Of a stretch of DNA of 64,000 nt, positions 1 to 9,020 are shown one piece after another; positions within the stretch are counted from its first letter, which is position 1, and each line of letters starts with the position of its first letter. The position numbers and the translations under genes were made by a program. The notes beneath the pieces were generated by a model. That model had not been told where the DNA came from and made no database searches. It worked only from the letters and a program-made list of their open reading frames with translations. The DNA is taken from assembly GCF_001908375.1 (NCBI RefSeq), contig NZ_CP017244.1, positions 1,178,001 to 1,242,000 on the forward strand, read 5' to 3'. The DNA is from Rhizobium etli 8C-3 (GTDB lineage: Bacteria; Pseudomonadota; Alphaproteobacteria; Rhizobiales; Rhizobiaceae).

Positions 1-2
1 AT

Positions 3-941
3 GCCGGTCATGTCTATACAAGCGCGCAACAGAAATCAGCGGCGGCAAGTTCACCCATTGTGGCTTCTTGGCGCCGTTGCATGACCATGCACCAGCTGGC
101 GCCGGAGGATGTGCGAACACCTTTGCAATTGACCGAGCACGAGTTCCGGCAGGCACGCGAGCAATCAGAACAGCTAGTCAAGGATGCGACAGACGAGCTC
201 GATCGGCTTTTCTTGACGGTCGGCAAGGCGGGCTGCTGCTTGCTGCTCACCGACCGCAACGGAATTGCGCTGGAACGGCGGGGCAATGCCGGCGACGACA
301 AGGAGTTTTACGACCTCGGCCTTTGGACGGGATCGATTTGGACGGAGGCAAGCATTGGAACGAACGGCATCGGCACTGCGCTGGCCGACGAGCGTGCCGT
401 TGCAATCTTCCGTGACCAGCACTTCTTCTGCTCTAATATCCGGCTCAGCTGCACGACCGCGCCGATCCGCGATCATCGCGGCCAGCTCGCAGCCGCACTC
501 GACATTTCCACCTGCCGCGACGATGTCAACGAGATGACGCTGTCGATCCTTTCGCAGACCGTGCGCGACGCGGCCCTTCGCATCGAGCTCAACATCTTTC
601 GAAGCGCCTTTAGCGGTGCACGTTTCCTGATGGTCCCCGCAGGGGCGAATTCGGCGGCCGCCTTGCTTGCCGTGGACAAGCACGACCTCGTGCTCGGAGC
701 CACCCGCGCGGCGCGGCTGGCGCTGAAGCTCGACGACCGTCAGATTGCCGCGGGCGTTCCCGCCGCCGATGCTCTTCATGAAAGAAGCGCCGCAAGCGGC
801 GATGATCTTCTGGAAGCAGAGCGTGCGGCACTTTTGCGCGCCCTTACCCGGACCAACGGCAACGTCTCGCGGGCAGCGATTGATCTTGGCATGAGCCGGG
901 CGACCCTCCATCGCAAGATGAAGAAGCTTGATCTCCACTGA
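3..941 (+). CDS. AcoR-like transcriptional regulator (GAF + Fis-type HTH), 5' end outside window
   Basis: The reading frame is open back to the first bases of the window. Residues before the GTG at 60 (…SPIVASWRRC) look like the conserved N-terminus of this family, so the gene very likely starts upstream and 60 is not the true start. A GAF-like sensory region (motif TEASIGTNGIGTAL) is followed by a C-terminal Fis-type helix-turn-helix (NVSRAAIDLGMSRATLHRKMKKL). The AAA+ sigma-54 interaction domain that normally lies between them in AcoR/NtrC-type activators is absent, leaving only a linker of about 60 residues. It should therefore not open a sigma-54 promoter itself. It probably controls the downstream aldehyde dehydrogenase, by analogy with AcoR-type regulators of aldehyde/acetoin genes (inference). 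Confidence 0.85.
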   Translation, partial: AGHVYTSAQQKSAAASSPIVASWRRCMTMHQLAPEDVRTPLQLTEHEFRQAREQSEQLVKDATDELDRLFLTVGKAGCCLLLTDRNGIALERRGNAGDDKEFYDLGLWTGSIWTEASIGTNGIGTALADERAVAIFRDQHFFCSNIRLSCTTAPIRDHRGQLAAALDISTCRDDVNEMTLSILSQTVRDAALRIELNIFRSAFSGARFLMVPAGANSAAALLAVDKHDLVLGATRAARLALKLDDRQIAAGVPAADALHERSAASGDDLLEAERAALLRALTRTNGNVSRAAIDLGMSRATLHRKMKKLDLH

Positions 942-967
942 CGTCCCTTGTTCTTTTCGAAGTGCGA

Positions 968-1000
968 TGTCGCAACACTGCGACACTGTGCACTGCAACA
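968..1000. promoter_or_regulatory. Candidate regulator operator upstream of the aldehyde dehydrogenase
   Basis: A perfect inverted repeat TGTCGCA-N4-TGCGACA spans 968-985. A third, one-mismatch half-site (TGCAACA) lies at 994-1000. It sits in the 148-bp gap between the AcoR-like regulator and the aldehyde dehydrogenase, about 90 bp upstream of the dehydrogenase start. This is where an operator for the adjacent Fis-type HTH protein would be expected. Binding by that protein is inferred. Confidence 0.5.
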
Positions 1001-1089
1001 ATCCCCCGACAGTCTGGTTCGTTCTGCAAAAGACGCGCAGATTTCTTCCACTGGTTCACTCATGAACCTGGCTCATCAGGGAGGATGAC

Positions 1090-2598
1090 ATGCTGCATCA
1101 GAAGATCGTCGAATCGCCGTTCAAGTTGAAATACGGCAACTTCATCGGGGGCGAGTGGCGCGAGCCGATTGAAAGCAGATATTTCGACAACATCACGCCG
1201 GTCACAGGCGGCAAGCTTTGCGAAATTGCACGTTCCGACGAAAAGGACGTCAACGCGGCGCTCGATGCGGCCCATGCCGCCAAGGACAAATGGGCGAGAA
1301 CTTCGCCTGCCGAGCGCTCCAATATCCTGATGAAGCTTGCCCAGCGCATGGAAGACAAGCTGGAATTGCTCGCCCAGGCCGAGACGTGGGACAACGGCAA
1401 GCCGATCCGCGAGACGATGGCGGCCGACATTCCACTTGCCATCGACCACTTCCGTTATTTTGCTGCCTGCATACGTGCACAGGAAGGCTCTATCGGCGAA
1501 ATCGACCACGATACTGTCGCCTATCATTTCCACGAGCCGCTTGGCGTCGTCGGCCAGATCATTCCTTGGAACTTCCCGATCCTGATGGCAGCCTGGAAGC
1601 TTGCTCCGGCCCTTGCGGCCGGCAACTCCGTCGTTCTCAAGCCGGCTGAACAGACACCGGCTTCGATTCTCGTGTGGGCCGAACTCGTCGGCGATCTGCT
1701 GCCGCCCGGCGTCCTCAATATCGTCAACGGTTTCGGCCTGGAAGCCGGCAAGCCGCTTGCGACCAGCCCGCGCATCGCCAAGATCGCCTTCACGGGCGAG
1801 ACCTCGACCGGCCGACTGATCATGCAATATGCCAGCCAGAACCTTATTCCGGTTACCCTCGAACTCGGCGGCAAGTCGCCAAATATATTCTTTGCCGACG
1901 TCATGGCCGAAGACGACGAATTCCTTGACAAGGCGCTGGAAGGCTTTGCGATGTTTGCGCTCAATCAGGGGGAAGTCTGCACCTGCCCCAGCCGCGCCCT
2001 GATTGAGGAATCGATCTATGACCGCTTCATGGAGAAGGCCGTCAAGCGCGTCGAAGCCATTCGGCAGGGCAACCCGCTCGACAGCGCGACGATGATCGGC
2101 GCGCAGGCATCCAACGAACAGTTGGAGAAGATCCTCGCCTATCTCGACATCGGCAAGCAGGAGGGCGCCGAAGTGCTGGCCGGGGGTATGCGTAACGATC
2201 TCGGCGGCGAACTTGCCAACGGCTATTACGTCAAGCCGACGATCTTCAAGGGGCACAACAAGATGCGCATCTTCCAGGAAGAGATCTTTGGCCCGGTGGT
2301 ATCGGTCACGACGTTCAAGAACGAGAAGGAAGCGCTGGAGATCGCCAACGACACGCTTTATGGCCTGGGAGCAGGCGTCTGGACGCGTGACGGAAACCGC
2401 GCCTATCGCTTCGGCCGCGAGATTCAGGCGGGCCGCGTGTGGACGAATTGCTACCACGCCTATCCGGCGCATGCAGCCTTCGGCGGCTACAAGCAGTCCG
2501 GTATCGGCCGCGAAACGCATAAGATGATGCTGGATCATTACCAGCAGACCAAGAATATGCTCGTGAGCTACAGTCCGCAGGCGCTCGGCTTCTTTTGA
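1090..2598 (+). CDS. NAD(P)-dependent aldehyde dehydrogenase
   Basis: The 502-residue protein spans a complete aldehyde dehydrogenase fold. Visible motifs are the cofactor/active-site asparagine region (IIPWNFP, about residue 157), the general-base glutamate segment LELGGKSPN (about 257) and the catalytic cysteine in [11 protein letters not shown] (about 300). The C-terminal [12 protein letters not shown] motif is also present. It is closest by eye to the acetaldehyde/chloroacetaldehyde dehydrogenase group (ExaC/AldA/AcoD-like), which often sits beside AcoR-type regulators and DUF779 genes, as here. It oxidises an aldehyde to the carboxylic acid with NAD(P)+ in the cytoplasm. A GGGAGG ribosome site precedes the ATG. 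The exact substrate cannot be read from the sequence. Confidence 0.95.
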   Translation: MLHQKIVESPFKLKYGNFIGGEWREPIESRYFDNITPVTGGKLCEIARSDEKDVNAALDAAHAAKDKWARTSPAERSNILMKLAQRMEDKLELLAQAETWDNGKPIRETMAADIPLAIDHFRYFAACIRAQEGSIGEIDHDTVAYHFHEPLGVVGQIIPWNFPILMAAWKLAPALAAGNSVVLKPAEQTPASILVWAELVGDLLPPGVLNIVNGFGLEAGKPLATSPRIAKIAFTGETSTGRLIMQYASQNLIPVTLELGGKSPNIFFADVMAEDDEFLDKALEGFAMFALNQGEVCTCPSRALIEESIYDRFMEKAVKRVEAIRQGNPLDSATMIGAQASNEQLEKILAYLDIGKQEGAEVLAGGMRNDLGGELANGYYVKPTIFKGHNKMRIFQEEIFGPVVSVTTFKNEKEALEIANDTLYGLGAGVWTRDGNRAYRFGREIQAGRVWTNCYHAYPAHAAFGGYKQSGIGRETHKMMLDHYQQTKNMLVSYSPQALGFF

Positions 2599-2622
2599 GC
2601 AACAGGTTTAACCAAACTGCTG

Positions 2623-2650
2623 CCTCCTCCCTCGTCGGGGAGGAGGTTTT
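2623..2650 (+). terminator. Intrinsic terminator or attenuator between aldehyde dehydrogenase and DUF779 gene
   Basis: A 9-bp GC-rich stem (2623-2631 with 2638-2646) has a 6-nt loop and is followed at once by TTTT (2647-2650). It begins 24 nt after the aldehyde dehydrogenase stop and ends 17 nt before the DUF779 start. It may therefore reduce rather than abolish expression of the downstream gene. Confidence 0.6.
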
Positions 2651-2667
2651 GGCATGAAGGAACCAGC

Positions 2668-3066
2668 ATGGAAACGACCGTTACCGGTGAACCGCGCGTG
2701 CTTGCAACGGATGCGGCGCTTGTTCTCATCGACGAGATCCGCCGCGACAATCCCGATATCCTGTTTCACCAGTCCGGCGGCTGCTGCGATGGGTCGTCAC
2801 CCATGTGCTACCCGTCAAATGAATTCCGCGTCGGCGAGACAGACGTGAAAGTCGGCGAGATCGCCGGCGTGTCTTTCTATATCAGCGCCAGCCAGTTCGA
2901 GGCCTGGAAACATACGCAACTGATCATCGATGTCGTGTCCGGCCGCGGCGGCATGTTTTCGCTGGACAACGGGCGCGAGAAGCGTTTCCTCACCCGTTCG
3001 CGCCTTTTCGGCGGCGAGACCTGCGCCATCGGGATGCCAAGCGCTCCCGACGTCCCCGTCGTTTGA
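2668..3066 (+). CDS. DUF779 family protein
   Basis: The 132-residue protein is rich in cysteine and glycine near its centre (HQSGGCCDGSSPMCY, about residues 34-48), the hallmark of the DUF779 family. The family is repeatedly found next to aldehyde dehydrogenases, as it is here, but its biochemical role is not established. The start ATG has an AAGGA ribosome site at good spacing. No signal peptide or membrane segment is visible, so it is probably cytoplasmic. A metal-binding or aldehyde-related accessory role is only an inference from the clustered cysteines and the neighbour. Confidence 0.85.
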   Translation: METTVTGEPRVLATDAALVLIDEIRRDNPDILFHQSGGCCDGSSPMCYPSNEFRVGETDVKVGEIAGVSFYISASQFEAWKHTQLIIDVVSGRGGMFSLDNGREKRFLTRSRLFGGETCAIGMPSAPDVPVV

Positions 3067-3094
3067 GAGGCCTGTCGGCCGCACATGTTCAAGC

Positions 3095-3478
3095 TCATTT
3101 CTTCGGCGCTTCGAACAGTTCGATCGGATTTCCCGCGGGATCCTCGAGAAGGATCTGCTTGCCGCCCATTCCTTGCACGATTTCATTCCGAAACCGTGCG
3201 CCGGCTTGACGCAGTGCTGTGACCTGCGCCTCTATATCTGCAACTTCGATCTGGATGCGATTCCAGCCGCCGGGCTCGGGCCTGCGCCCATCCGGCATCG
3301 CCTGTGGCGCTCCGCCTGGTCCGGTCATTGCGCTGACGAGAAGGCGAAAACCATCCTTTTCGAGAATGGCGAAGCCTTGCGCAGGACGAAACGAGACAGA
3401 GAAGCCGAGATGCTTTTGGTAGAAAGCGACTGCTGCGTCGACGTCGTCAACGATGTAACGCACACTGATGCCTGACAT
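3095..3478 (-). CDS. VOC-family (glyoxalase/bleomycin-resistance fold) protein
   Basis: This is a 127-residue protein with the two-lobed VOC pattern. It opens with MSGISVRYIVDDVDAAVAFYQ and closes with LLEDPAGNPIELFEAP, where the glutamate is the usual metal ligand. The longer upstream reading frame is spurious. The chosen ATG is preceded by AGGAGG and begins exactly where VOC homology begins. The gene is convergent with the DUF779 gene. Substrate is unknown; family members range from glyoxalases and dioxygenases to fosfomycin- and bleomycin-resistance proteins. Confidence 0.88.
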   Translation of the reverse strand: MSGISVRYIVDDVDAAVAFYQKHLGFSVSFRPAQGFAILEKDGFRLLVSAMTGPGGAPQAMPDGRRPEPGGWNRIQIEVADIEAQVTALRQAGARFRNEIVQGMGGKQILLEDPAGNPIELFEAPKK

Positions 3479-3552
3479 GGAATTTTCCTCCTTTTTACTT
3501 CTCGTTGCTTCACCCCCGATAATGGCAAAGGTTCGCCCTTGCCCAAAGGTCC

Positions 3553-4785
3553 TTAGACGAGCTGAAGGAGCGCACCGCTTGCTGCCAGCAACAAGACGAC
3601 AATCCACGGCGGCATCTTCCACACGACAAGCAAGAGGAACCCTGCGAGCGCCAGTGCAAAATCCACGGGCGAGAGTACAGCGTTCGTCCAGACCGGGCTG
3701 TAGAGGGCGGCACCAAGGATTCCGACGACAGCGGCATTCGCGCCACGCATGGCGGCCTGTGCGGCGGGTCGCAACCGGAACGCGTCCCAGAACGGCAGCA
3801 TACCGTAGACCAGCAGCAAGCCCGGCAGAAAGACGGCGACAAGTGCGATGACCGCCCCGGCGAGCCCGTTGGGTGTAGGCCCCATGACCGCGCCGAGATA
3901 GGCGGCGAAGGTAAAGAGCGGTCCGGGAACTGCCTGCGCCAAGCCATAGCCGGCGAGAAAGGCCTCCTTGGTGACCCAACCGGGCGCCACCACTTCCGCC
4001 TGAAGCAAGGGCAGCACGACATGTCCGCCACCGAACACCAGAGACCCCGAGCGATAGAAGGCATCGAACAGCGCGACAGCCTCATGGCCGGTGACGCCTG
4101 CCACAATCGGCGGAGCCAAGAACAAGACCGCGAAGCAGACGAGTGCGATCACTCCACATCGGCGCGAGACCGGGAAGCTGAGACGTCCGGCCAGAACAGG
4201 GACGTCGGCGCGGCAAAGCCAGAGCCCAGCAACAGAACCAAATGCGATCGCCCCGGTCTGGCCGAACGTTCCGCCGATGAAGACAGTGACGGCAACTGCG
4301 GACAGCGCAATACCGGCCCGCTCGCGGTCAGGGGTTAGAACCTTCGCCATACCCGAGATCGCCTGCGACACAACGGCAACGGCGACCAGCTTCAGGCCGT
4401 GCAGAAAGCCTCCTGCTACGGGTCCGCTGAAAGCCTCGGCACCGAGCGCAAAAACAAGGAGGATGAAAGCCGATGGCATGGTGAAAGCGAACCAGGCTGC
4501 GAACCCGCCGGCCAAGCCGTTGCCGCGCAAGATACCGAGCGCAAAGCCGACCTGGCTCGACGCCGGTCCCGGCAGAAATTGGCAAAGCGCCACGAGATCG
4601 GCATAGCCGGCCTCGTCGATCCATCTGCGCCGCACCACCAACTCGTGCCGGAAATAGCCGAGATGCGCGATCGGTCCGCCGAAGGAGGTGAACCCGAGCT
4701 TCAGGAAGACGCGAAAGACTTCAGCCGGATTGCCACGGGGGCGTTCGACTTCGAACTCAGCCGGTGCTGTCTGGGAGGATTTCAC
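3553..4785 (-). CDS. chrA: Chromate transporter ChrA
   Basis: The protein is about 410 residues, the length of two-domain ChrA proteins, and is almost wholly hydrophobic. The two halves carry related motifs: FGGPIAHLGYFRHELV with CQFLPGPASSQ in the first, and FGGGHVVLPLLQ with AQAVPGPLFTFAAYLG in the second. These are diagnostic of CHR transporters, which export chromate (some take up sulfate) at the inner membrane. GTG at 4785 is preferred because AAGGAG lies 6 nt upstream; the longer TTG start at 4830 lacks a ribosome site. The start overlaps the end of the PadR gene by 29 bp, so the two are cotranscribed and probably translationally coupled. Confidence 0.95.
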   Translation of the reverse strand: MKSSQTAPAEFEVERPRGNPAEVFRVFLKLGFTSFGGPIAHLGYFRHELVVRRRWIDEAGYADLVALCQFLPGPASSQVGFALGILRGNGLAGGFAAWFAFTMPSAFILLVFALGAEAFSGPVAGGFLHGLKLVAVAVVSQAISGMAKVLTPDRERAGIALSAVAVTVFIGGTFGQTGAIAFGSVAGLWLCRADVPVLAGRLSFPVSRRCGVIALVCFAVLFLAPPIVAGVTGHEAVALFDAFYRSGSLVFGGGHVVLPLLQAEVVAPGWVTKEAFLAGYGLAQAVPGPLFTFAAYLGAVMGPTPNGLAGAVIALVAVFLPGLLLVYGMLPFWDAFRLRPAAQAAMRGANAAVVGILGAALYSPVWTNAVLSPVDFALALAGFLLLVVWKMPPWIVVLLLAASGALLQLV

Positions 4786-5068
4786 GAAAGAGCTCCTTGG
4801 CTTTTTCCTTGGCCCTTTCGAGAGCGACAAGGCCGTAGGGCGTAGCGTTGTAGGTCCGCCGGCGCGTGCGGCCTATGCGTTCGATACGTGAGGCCAGATA
4901 ACCTTTCTTCTCCAGGGAGTGCAGCATGGGGTAGAGCGTTCCGGCGCTGACTTTATAGCCGTGCCTGGCCAGTTCCTCGATCATCCATAGGCCGTGCAGA
5001 TCGCCCTTGGCGGCGTGATAGAGGACGTGGAGCCGGACAAAACCGGAGAGAAGATCCTGATATTCCAT
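4757..5068 (-). CDS. PadR-family transcriptional regulator upstream of chrA
   Basis: This is a 103-residue winged-helix protein with typical PadR motifs (HGLWMIEELARHGYKVSAGTLYPML, quoted here only as the segment at about residues 25-50, then LEKKGYL and a TRRRTYNATPYG wing). PadR repressors sit directly upstream of chrA in many proteobacteria and are thought to relieve repression on chromate exposure. Upstream, 5090-5125 is AT-rich with imperfect dyads around GATATCG, a possible autoregulatory operator, but too imperfect to call separately. Confidence 0.92.
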   Translation of the reverse strand: MEYQDLLSGFVRLHVLYHAAKGDLHGLWMIEELARHGYKVSAGTLYPMLHSLEKKGYLASRIERIGRTRRRTYNATPYGLVALERAKEKAKELFREILPDSTG

Positions 5069-5377
5069 TCCTTGCCATCAAACCAGATAGTCGACATTCG
5101 ATATCGCGAACCGATAATATTGGGAAAAAGTTGGGCCTGCAATCCCGCGAGCACGAAGCCGCTCGACCATCGTCCACAGGAACATACCGGTGGTCCGTGA
5201 GGCGAGCTGCGAGAAGGCATCGGGAAAGAGGCTGCGGAGTAAAGGAGAATGGCTTCCGCCAATAGGTCTTGAACAAGCGAGACTTTTGACGGATCGCTAC
5301 ATTTTTATGTCGTGGATCGACTGTAGTTGCGTCATTGCGTGTACTAGATTCGACGGAACAATTCGAGGGTACATGTG

Positions 5378-7939
5378 ATGGCAGAATTTCCACAGAAAGC
5401 GAAAGTCGTAATTATTGGGTTGGGCGGCATTGTCGGCGCGTCGATTGCGCATCACCTGATCGAACGTGGCTGGGACGATATCGTCGGCATCGACAAGTCG
5501 GGAATCCCTACCGACATCGGTTCAACGGCGCACGCCTCCGACTTCTGCTACACGACCAGCCATGACTATCTCTCGGTCTGGACGACGCAATACTCCATCG
5601 ATTTCTACGAAAAAATGGGCCATTACGCCCGCATCGGCGGCCTGGAGGTTGCACGCACCGGCGACGACACATGGATGGAGGAGATTAAGCGCAAGCTGAC
5701 CTCGGCTAAGGCCTTCGGCACCCGAGCATATTACGTCAGCCCGGCCGAGATTAAGGAAAAATTCCCGCTGATCGAGGAGAGCATGGTCCAGGGAGGCCTG
5801 TTCGATCCTGATGCCGGCCTCGTCATTCCACGCTCGCAGACCGTCGCGGGCAAGTTGGTCGATGCTGGCGAAAAGGCCGGCAAGCTCAAGGTTTTCGGCA
5901 ATACGCCCGCCAAATCACTGATCGTCGAGAATGGCCGCATCAAGGGCGTCGTCACCCATCGCGGCACGATCATGGCCGATCATGTCGTCGTCTGTGCCGG
6001 CATCTGGGGTCGCCTGATCGCCGAAATGGTCGGCGAAGACCTTCCGGTCATGCCGGTCGACCATCCGCTGACATTCTTCGGCCCCTACAACGAGTTCGAA
6101 GGCACGGGCAAGGAAATCGGCTTTCCGCTTTTGCGCGACCAGGGCAATTCCGCCTACATGCGCGATACCGGCGACCCGAAGACCACCGAAGGCGGCCAGA
6201 TCGAATGGGGCTATTACGAAACGACCAATCCTCGCCTTTGCCATCCGCGCGACATACTGGAGAAGCATGAAGCTCGCCTCTCGCCCTCGCAACGCGACCT
6301 CGAAATGGAGCAGATCCTCGAGCCGCTGGAGCGCGCCATGGAGCTCACCCCGATCCTCGGCGAACTGGGCTACAACGAAGGCCATTCCTTCAACGGCCTC
6401 TTGCAGGTCTCTGCAGCTGGCGGCCCGTCCTGCGGCGAAAGCCAGAAGGTTCGCGGCCTCTGGTACTGCGTCGCCATCTGGGTCAAGGACGGGCCAGGCT
6501 ACGGCAAGCTGATCGCCGACTGGATGACGGACGGCCGCACAGAGATCGACCATGCCAGTATCGACTATGCGCGCTTCTACCCGCACCAGCTCGAGGAAAA
6601 CTTCATCGAGAGCCGTACGTTCGAGGCTGCCCAGAAGATCTACTTTCCCGCCATACATCCGCGCGAGCCCTATGCCACCGGACGCAACGTCAAGCGCTCG
6701 CCCTTCTACGAGCGCGAGGTGGAGCTCGGCGGATACTTCATGGAACTCGGAGGCTGGGAACGCGCGCACGGCTACAAGGCCAACGAGCATCTGCTTGAAA
6801 AATATGGCGAGCGCGTTCCGGTTCGCGAGAACGAGTGGGACAACCGGCACTTCTGGCGCGTATCGAATGCTGAACATCTCGCCATGAGCGAGGATTGTGG
6901 AATCGTCAACCTCAGCCACTTCTACATGTTCGACGTCGAAGGCCCGGACCATGTGGCGCTGATGGAATGGATCTGCGCGGCCAAGATCGGCGGTGATGCC
7001 AACATCGGAAAGGGAATCTACACGCATTTCCTAGACGACGAGGGCATGGTCCGTGCCGACTTGACCGTGATCCGCATGGCCGACCGCTGCCGTGTCATCG
7101 ACGGCGCCGATGCCGGCCCGCGCGATTTCCATTACGTGAAGCGGATCGCAGAAGACAAGGGCTTCAACGTGACCGTCACTGATGTGGCAGAGAAGTACGT
7201 CACCATCGGCATCTGGGGTCCCAATGCGCGTGCAACCCTGAAAAAGGTCGTCGCCGATCCGGCCGGCCTTGATCCCGACAACTTCGCCTTCGCGGCGATA
7301 AAGCCGATCGAGATTGCCGGCAAGTCCGTCACTGCCTTCCGCATTTCCTATGTCGGCGAGCAGGGCTGGGAACTGCACATGAAATACGAAGACGGCCTTT
7401 CTGTCTGGGATGCGCTGCGCTCCACCGGCGTCATGGCCTTCGGCGTGGAAACCTATGCCAATTCCCGCCGCATGGAAAAGAGCCTGCGCCTGCAGAACGC
7501 CGATTTGCTTACGCAGTACAATCTGATCGAATCCGACCTCGCCCGTCCGAAGGTCAAGGAAGCCGAGTTCCGCGGCAAATCCAAGCATCTGGAATACAAG
7601 GCTCGCGAGCACCAGCCGGCCATGCTCTGCACGCTGGTGATGACAGACAATGTCGACAGGAGCGGAGTTGCCCGCTACCCGGTAGGCTCATTGCCGGTCA
7701 TGGATCCGGCCACGGGCGAAACGCTGGTCGACGAACTCGGCCGCCGCTCCTATACGACGTCGATTGCCTATGGCCCGACCATCGGCAAGAATATCGCGCT
7801 GGCATTTCTGCCCTGGTCCTATTGCCAGGTGGGCCGCGGGCTAAACGTCGATTACTTCGGCGAGATCTATCCCGTCGAAGTCGTCGCCGTTGGCTACAAG
7901 CCGCTTTACGACCCCGAAAATTCGAAGCCCCGGAGCTGA
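5378..7939 (+). CDS. FAD-dependent dimethylglycine/sarcosine dehydrogenase-type oxidoreductase with GcvT domain
   Basis: The N-terminal half (about residues 1-440) is a DAO-type FAD domain with a GLGGIVGAS dinucleotide motif and a GSTAHAS segment, whose histidine corresponds to the flavin-linking histidine of dimethylglycine and sarcosine dehydrogenases. The C-terminal half (about 460-850) is a GcvT/aminomethyltransferase fold that would hold tetrahydrofolate and collect the released one-carbon unit (YVGEQGWELHM). At 853 residues it matches the usual length. It would demethylate an N-methyl amine and pass electrons to an acceptor. GTG at 5375 and ATG at 5378 are adjacent candidate starts. No partner subunit or regulator is adjacent, so the substrate is uncertain. 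Confidence 0.9.
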   Translation: MAEFPQKAKVVIIGLGGIVGASIAHHLIERGWDDIVGIDKSGIPTDIGSTAHASDFCYTTSHDYLSVWTTQYSIDFYEKMGHYARIGGLEVARTGDDTWMEEIKRKLTSAKAFGTRAYYVSPAEIKEKFPLIEESMVQGGLFDPDAGLVIPRSQTVAGKLVDAGEKAGKLKVFGNTPAKSLIVENGRIKGVVTHRGTIMADHVVVCAGIWGRLIAEMVGEDLPVMPVDHPLTFFGPYNEFEGTGKEIGFPLLRDQGNSAYMRDTGDPKTTEGGQIEWGYYETTNPRLCHPRDILEKHEARLSPSQRDLEMEQILEPLERAMELTPILGELGYNEGHSFNGLLQVSAAGGPSCGESQKVRGLWYCVAIWVKDGPGYGKLIADWMTDGRTEIDHASIDYARFYPHQLEENFIESRTFEAAQKIYFPAIHPREPYATGRNVKRSPFYEREVELGGYFMELGGWERAHGYKANEHLLEKYGERVPVRENEWDNRHFWRVSNAEHLAMSEDCGIVNLSHFYMFDVEGPDHVALMEWICAAKIGGDANIGKGIYTHFLDDEGMVRADLTVIRMADRCRVIDGADAGPRDFHYVKRIAEDKGFNVTVTDVAEKYVTIGIWGPNARATLKKVVADPAGLDPDNFAFAAIKPIEIAGKSVTAFRISYVGEQGWELHMKYEDGLSVWDALRSTGVMAFGVETYANSRRMEKSLRLQNADLLTQYNLIESDLARPKVKEAEFRGKSKHLEYKAREHQPAMLCTLVMTDNVDRSGVARYPVGSLPVMDPATGETLVDELGRRSYTTSIAYGPTIGKNIALAFLPWSYCQVGRGLNVDYFGEIYPVEVVAVGYKPLYDPENSKPRS

Positions 7940-8250
7940 CGTCAAGGGCAACGGGCTGAGGAAACCCGTTGCCCCGCCCCATGACGGGCCGAGGCGCTAC
8001 GACGGGATCGTTGGCGCCAACCACAAAAGCTGTGATGGCCACCCTCAAGTAACCGATCTGTGCCTGCCGCCAGAAAGAAGCGCCGAGTAAACGACGCGGC
8101 GTGCGATCTTACGTCGTCGCAGTCCCTTGCAATTCGCTTGCTTTCATCATGACTGTGGCAGCGATGGCCCCACCCCATCCGACCCTTGATCCACATTACG
8201 TTTTCGGTAGCAACAACACTGCGCGCCATCGTCTTCCTTTAGCGCCATCC
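7940..8250. other. Intergenic region with stem-loop after the FAD dehydrogenase
   Basis: No convincing gene was found here. A perfect 10-bp stem (7946-7955 with 7965-7974, 9-nt loop) starts 7 nt after the dehydrogenase stop. It lacks a U-tract, so it may be a Rho-assisted terminator or an mRNA 3'-end stabiliser. The remainder to 8250 shows no obvious RNA structure or ORF above background. Confidence 0.55.
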
Positions 8251-8305
8251 TTGGCCATTTTCGGCAGGCCTCCTATAATTCATTCGATTGACTTACAATA
8301 GAATG
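8251..8305 (+). promoter_or_regulatory. Promoter and TetR-type operator of the cecR-ybhGFSR-like operon
   Basis: TTGGCC at 8251-8256 and a consensus TATAAT at 8274-8279 are separated by 17 bp. Just downstream is an inverted repeat: left arm CATTCGATTG (8281-8290), 5-nt spacer, right arm CAATAGAATG (8296-8305), with one mismatch over 10-bp arms. The repeat covers the predicted transcription start and ends 16 nt before the TetR start codon. This is the geometry expected for autorepression by that TetR-family protein (inference). Confidence 0.65.
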
Positions 8306-8321
8306 CGTATATCATGTCTTC

Positions 8322-9020
8322 ATGAACGAAAATCCTGACAAAAAAGTCGAGGCATCCCGAAGCGAGGTTACCCGCGAGAGACTGCTTGCGGCGGCGCTTG
8401 ACGTATTTGGCCGATACGGCTTTGACGGAGCCAGTACGCGCAAGCTTGCCGACGCGGCAGGCGTCAACCTGCAAGCCATCCCCTATTACTTCGGCAGCAA
8501 GGAGGGGCTCTACGTCGCAACGGCCGATCACCTGGCGGGAATTGTCGCCGGACATGTCGCCGGCATCCGCCATCGCGTCGGCCGCCATCTTGCGCAAATC
8601 GATGCGACGAACACGCCTTTGAATGCTTCGCAGGCACGGCTCTTTCTGACGGAGATCGTGGAAACGATGATCGTTCTTTTCGTCAGCAAGGAATCGGAGG
8701 CCTGGGCCCGCTTCATCATCCGCGAGCAGCTGGAGCCGACGGCGGCTTTCGAAAGGGTCTATGCTGGCATCATGGGACCGGTGATCAACATGGCACGGCG
8801 GCTCATCGGGACGATTTTGAAAGAAGACCCCGCCTCCGAGAACATGCGTCTGCGCACTCTCTCCTTCGTCGGCAGCCTTCTGGTTTTCCGGATGGCGAAC
8901 GCTGCAGTGCTCGCGCAGATGGAATGGAATTCCATCGGCGAGGAGCAGATCGCAACGCTGCGGGCCCACGCGCGCAGTCTTGTCGCGCTGCTCGAACCTG
9001 CGAAAGGAGAAACAGAATGA
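8322..9020 (+). CDS. TetR-family regulator, CecR/YbiH-like
   Basis: The 232-residue protein has an N-terminal TetR DNA-binding domain ([19 protein letters not shown] then [20 protein letters not shown]). Its C-terminal ligand domain is of the CerR/CecR type ([17 protein letters not shown]). It heads an operon whose order matches E. coli cecR-ybhG-ybhF-ybhS-ybhR, where CecR represses the efflux genes and affects sensitivity to cefoperazone and chloramphenicol. The stop codon overlaps the next start (ATGA). A strong inverted-repeat operator precedes it. The ligand is unknown. Confidence 0.92.
   Translation: MNENPDKKVEASRSEVTRERLLAAALDVFGRYGFDGASTRKLADAAGVNLQAIPYYFGSKEGLYVATADHLAGIVAGHVAGIRHRVGRHLAQIDATNTPLNASQARLFLTEIVETMIVLFVSKESEAWARFIIREQLEPTAAFERVYAGIMGPVINMARRLIGTILKEDPASENMRLRTLSFVGSLLVFRMANAAVLAQMEWNSIGEEQIATLRAHARSLVALLEPAKGETE

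Noticed and set aside
1010..1035. A possible sigma-54 promoter (GG…GC) before the aldehyde dehydrogenase
   Set aside because: The GG and GC are 8 nt apart instead of the required 10, and the local regulator lacks the sigma-54 ATPase domain.
1060..2538. A 492-codon open frame antisense to the aldehyde dehydrogenase
   Set aside because: It mirrors the real gene's codon bias, has no motif or ribosome site and lies wholly within a well-supported gene.
5915..7027. A 370-codon antisense frame in the FAD dehydrogenase
   Set aside because: Same reason: a GC-rich shadow of a confident coding frame.
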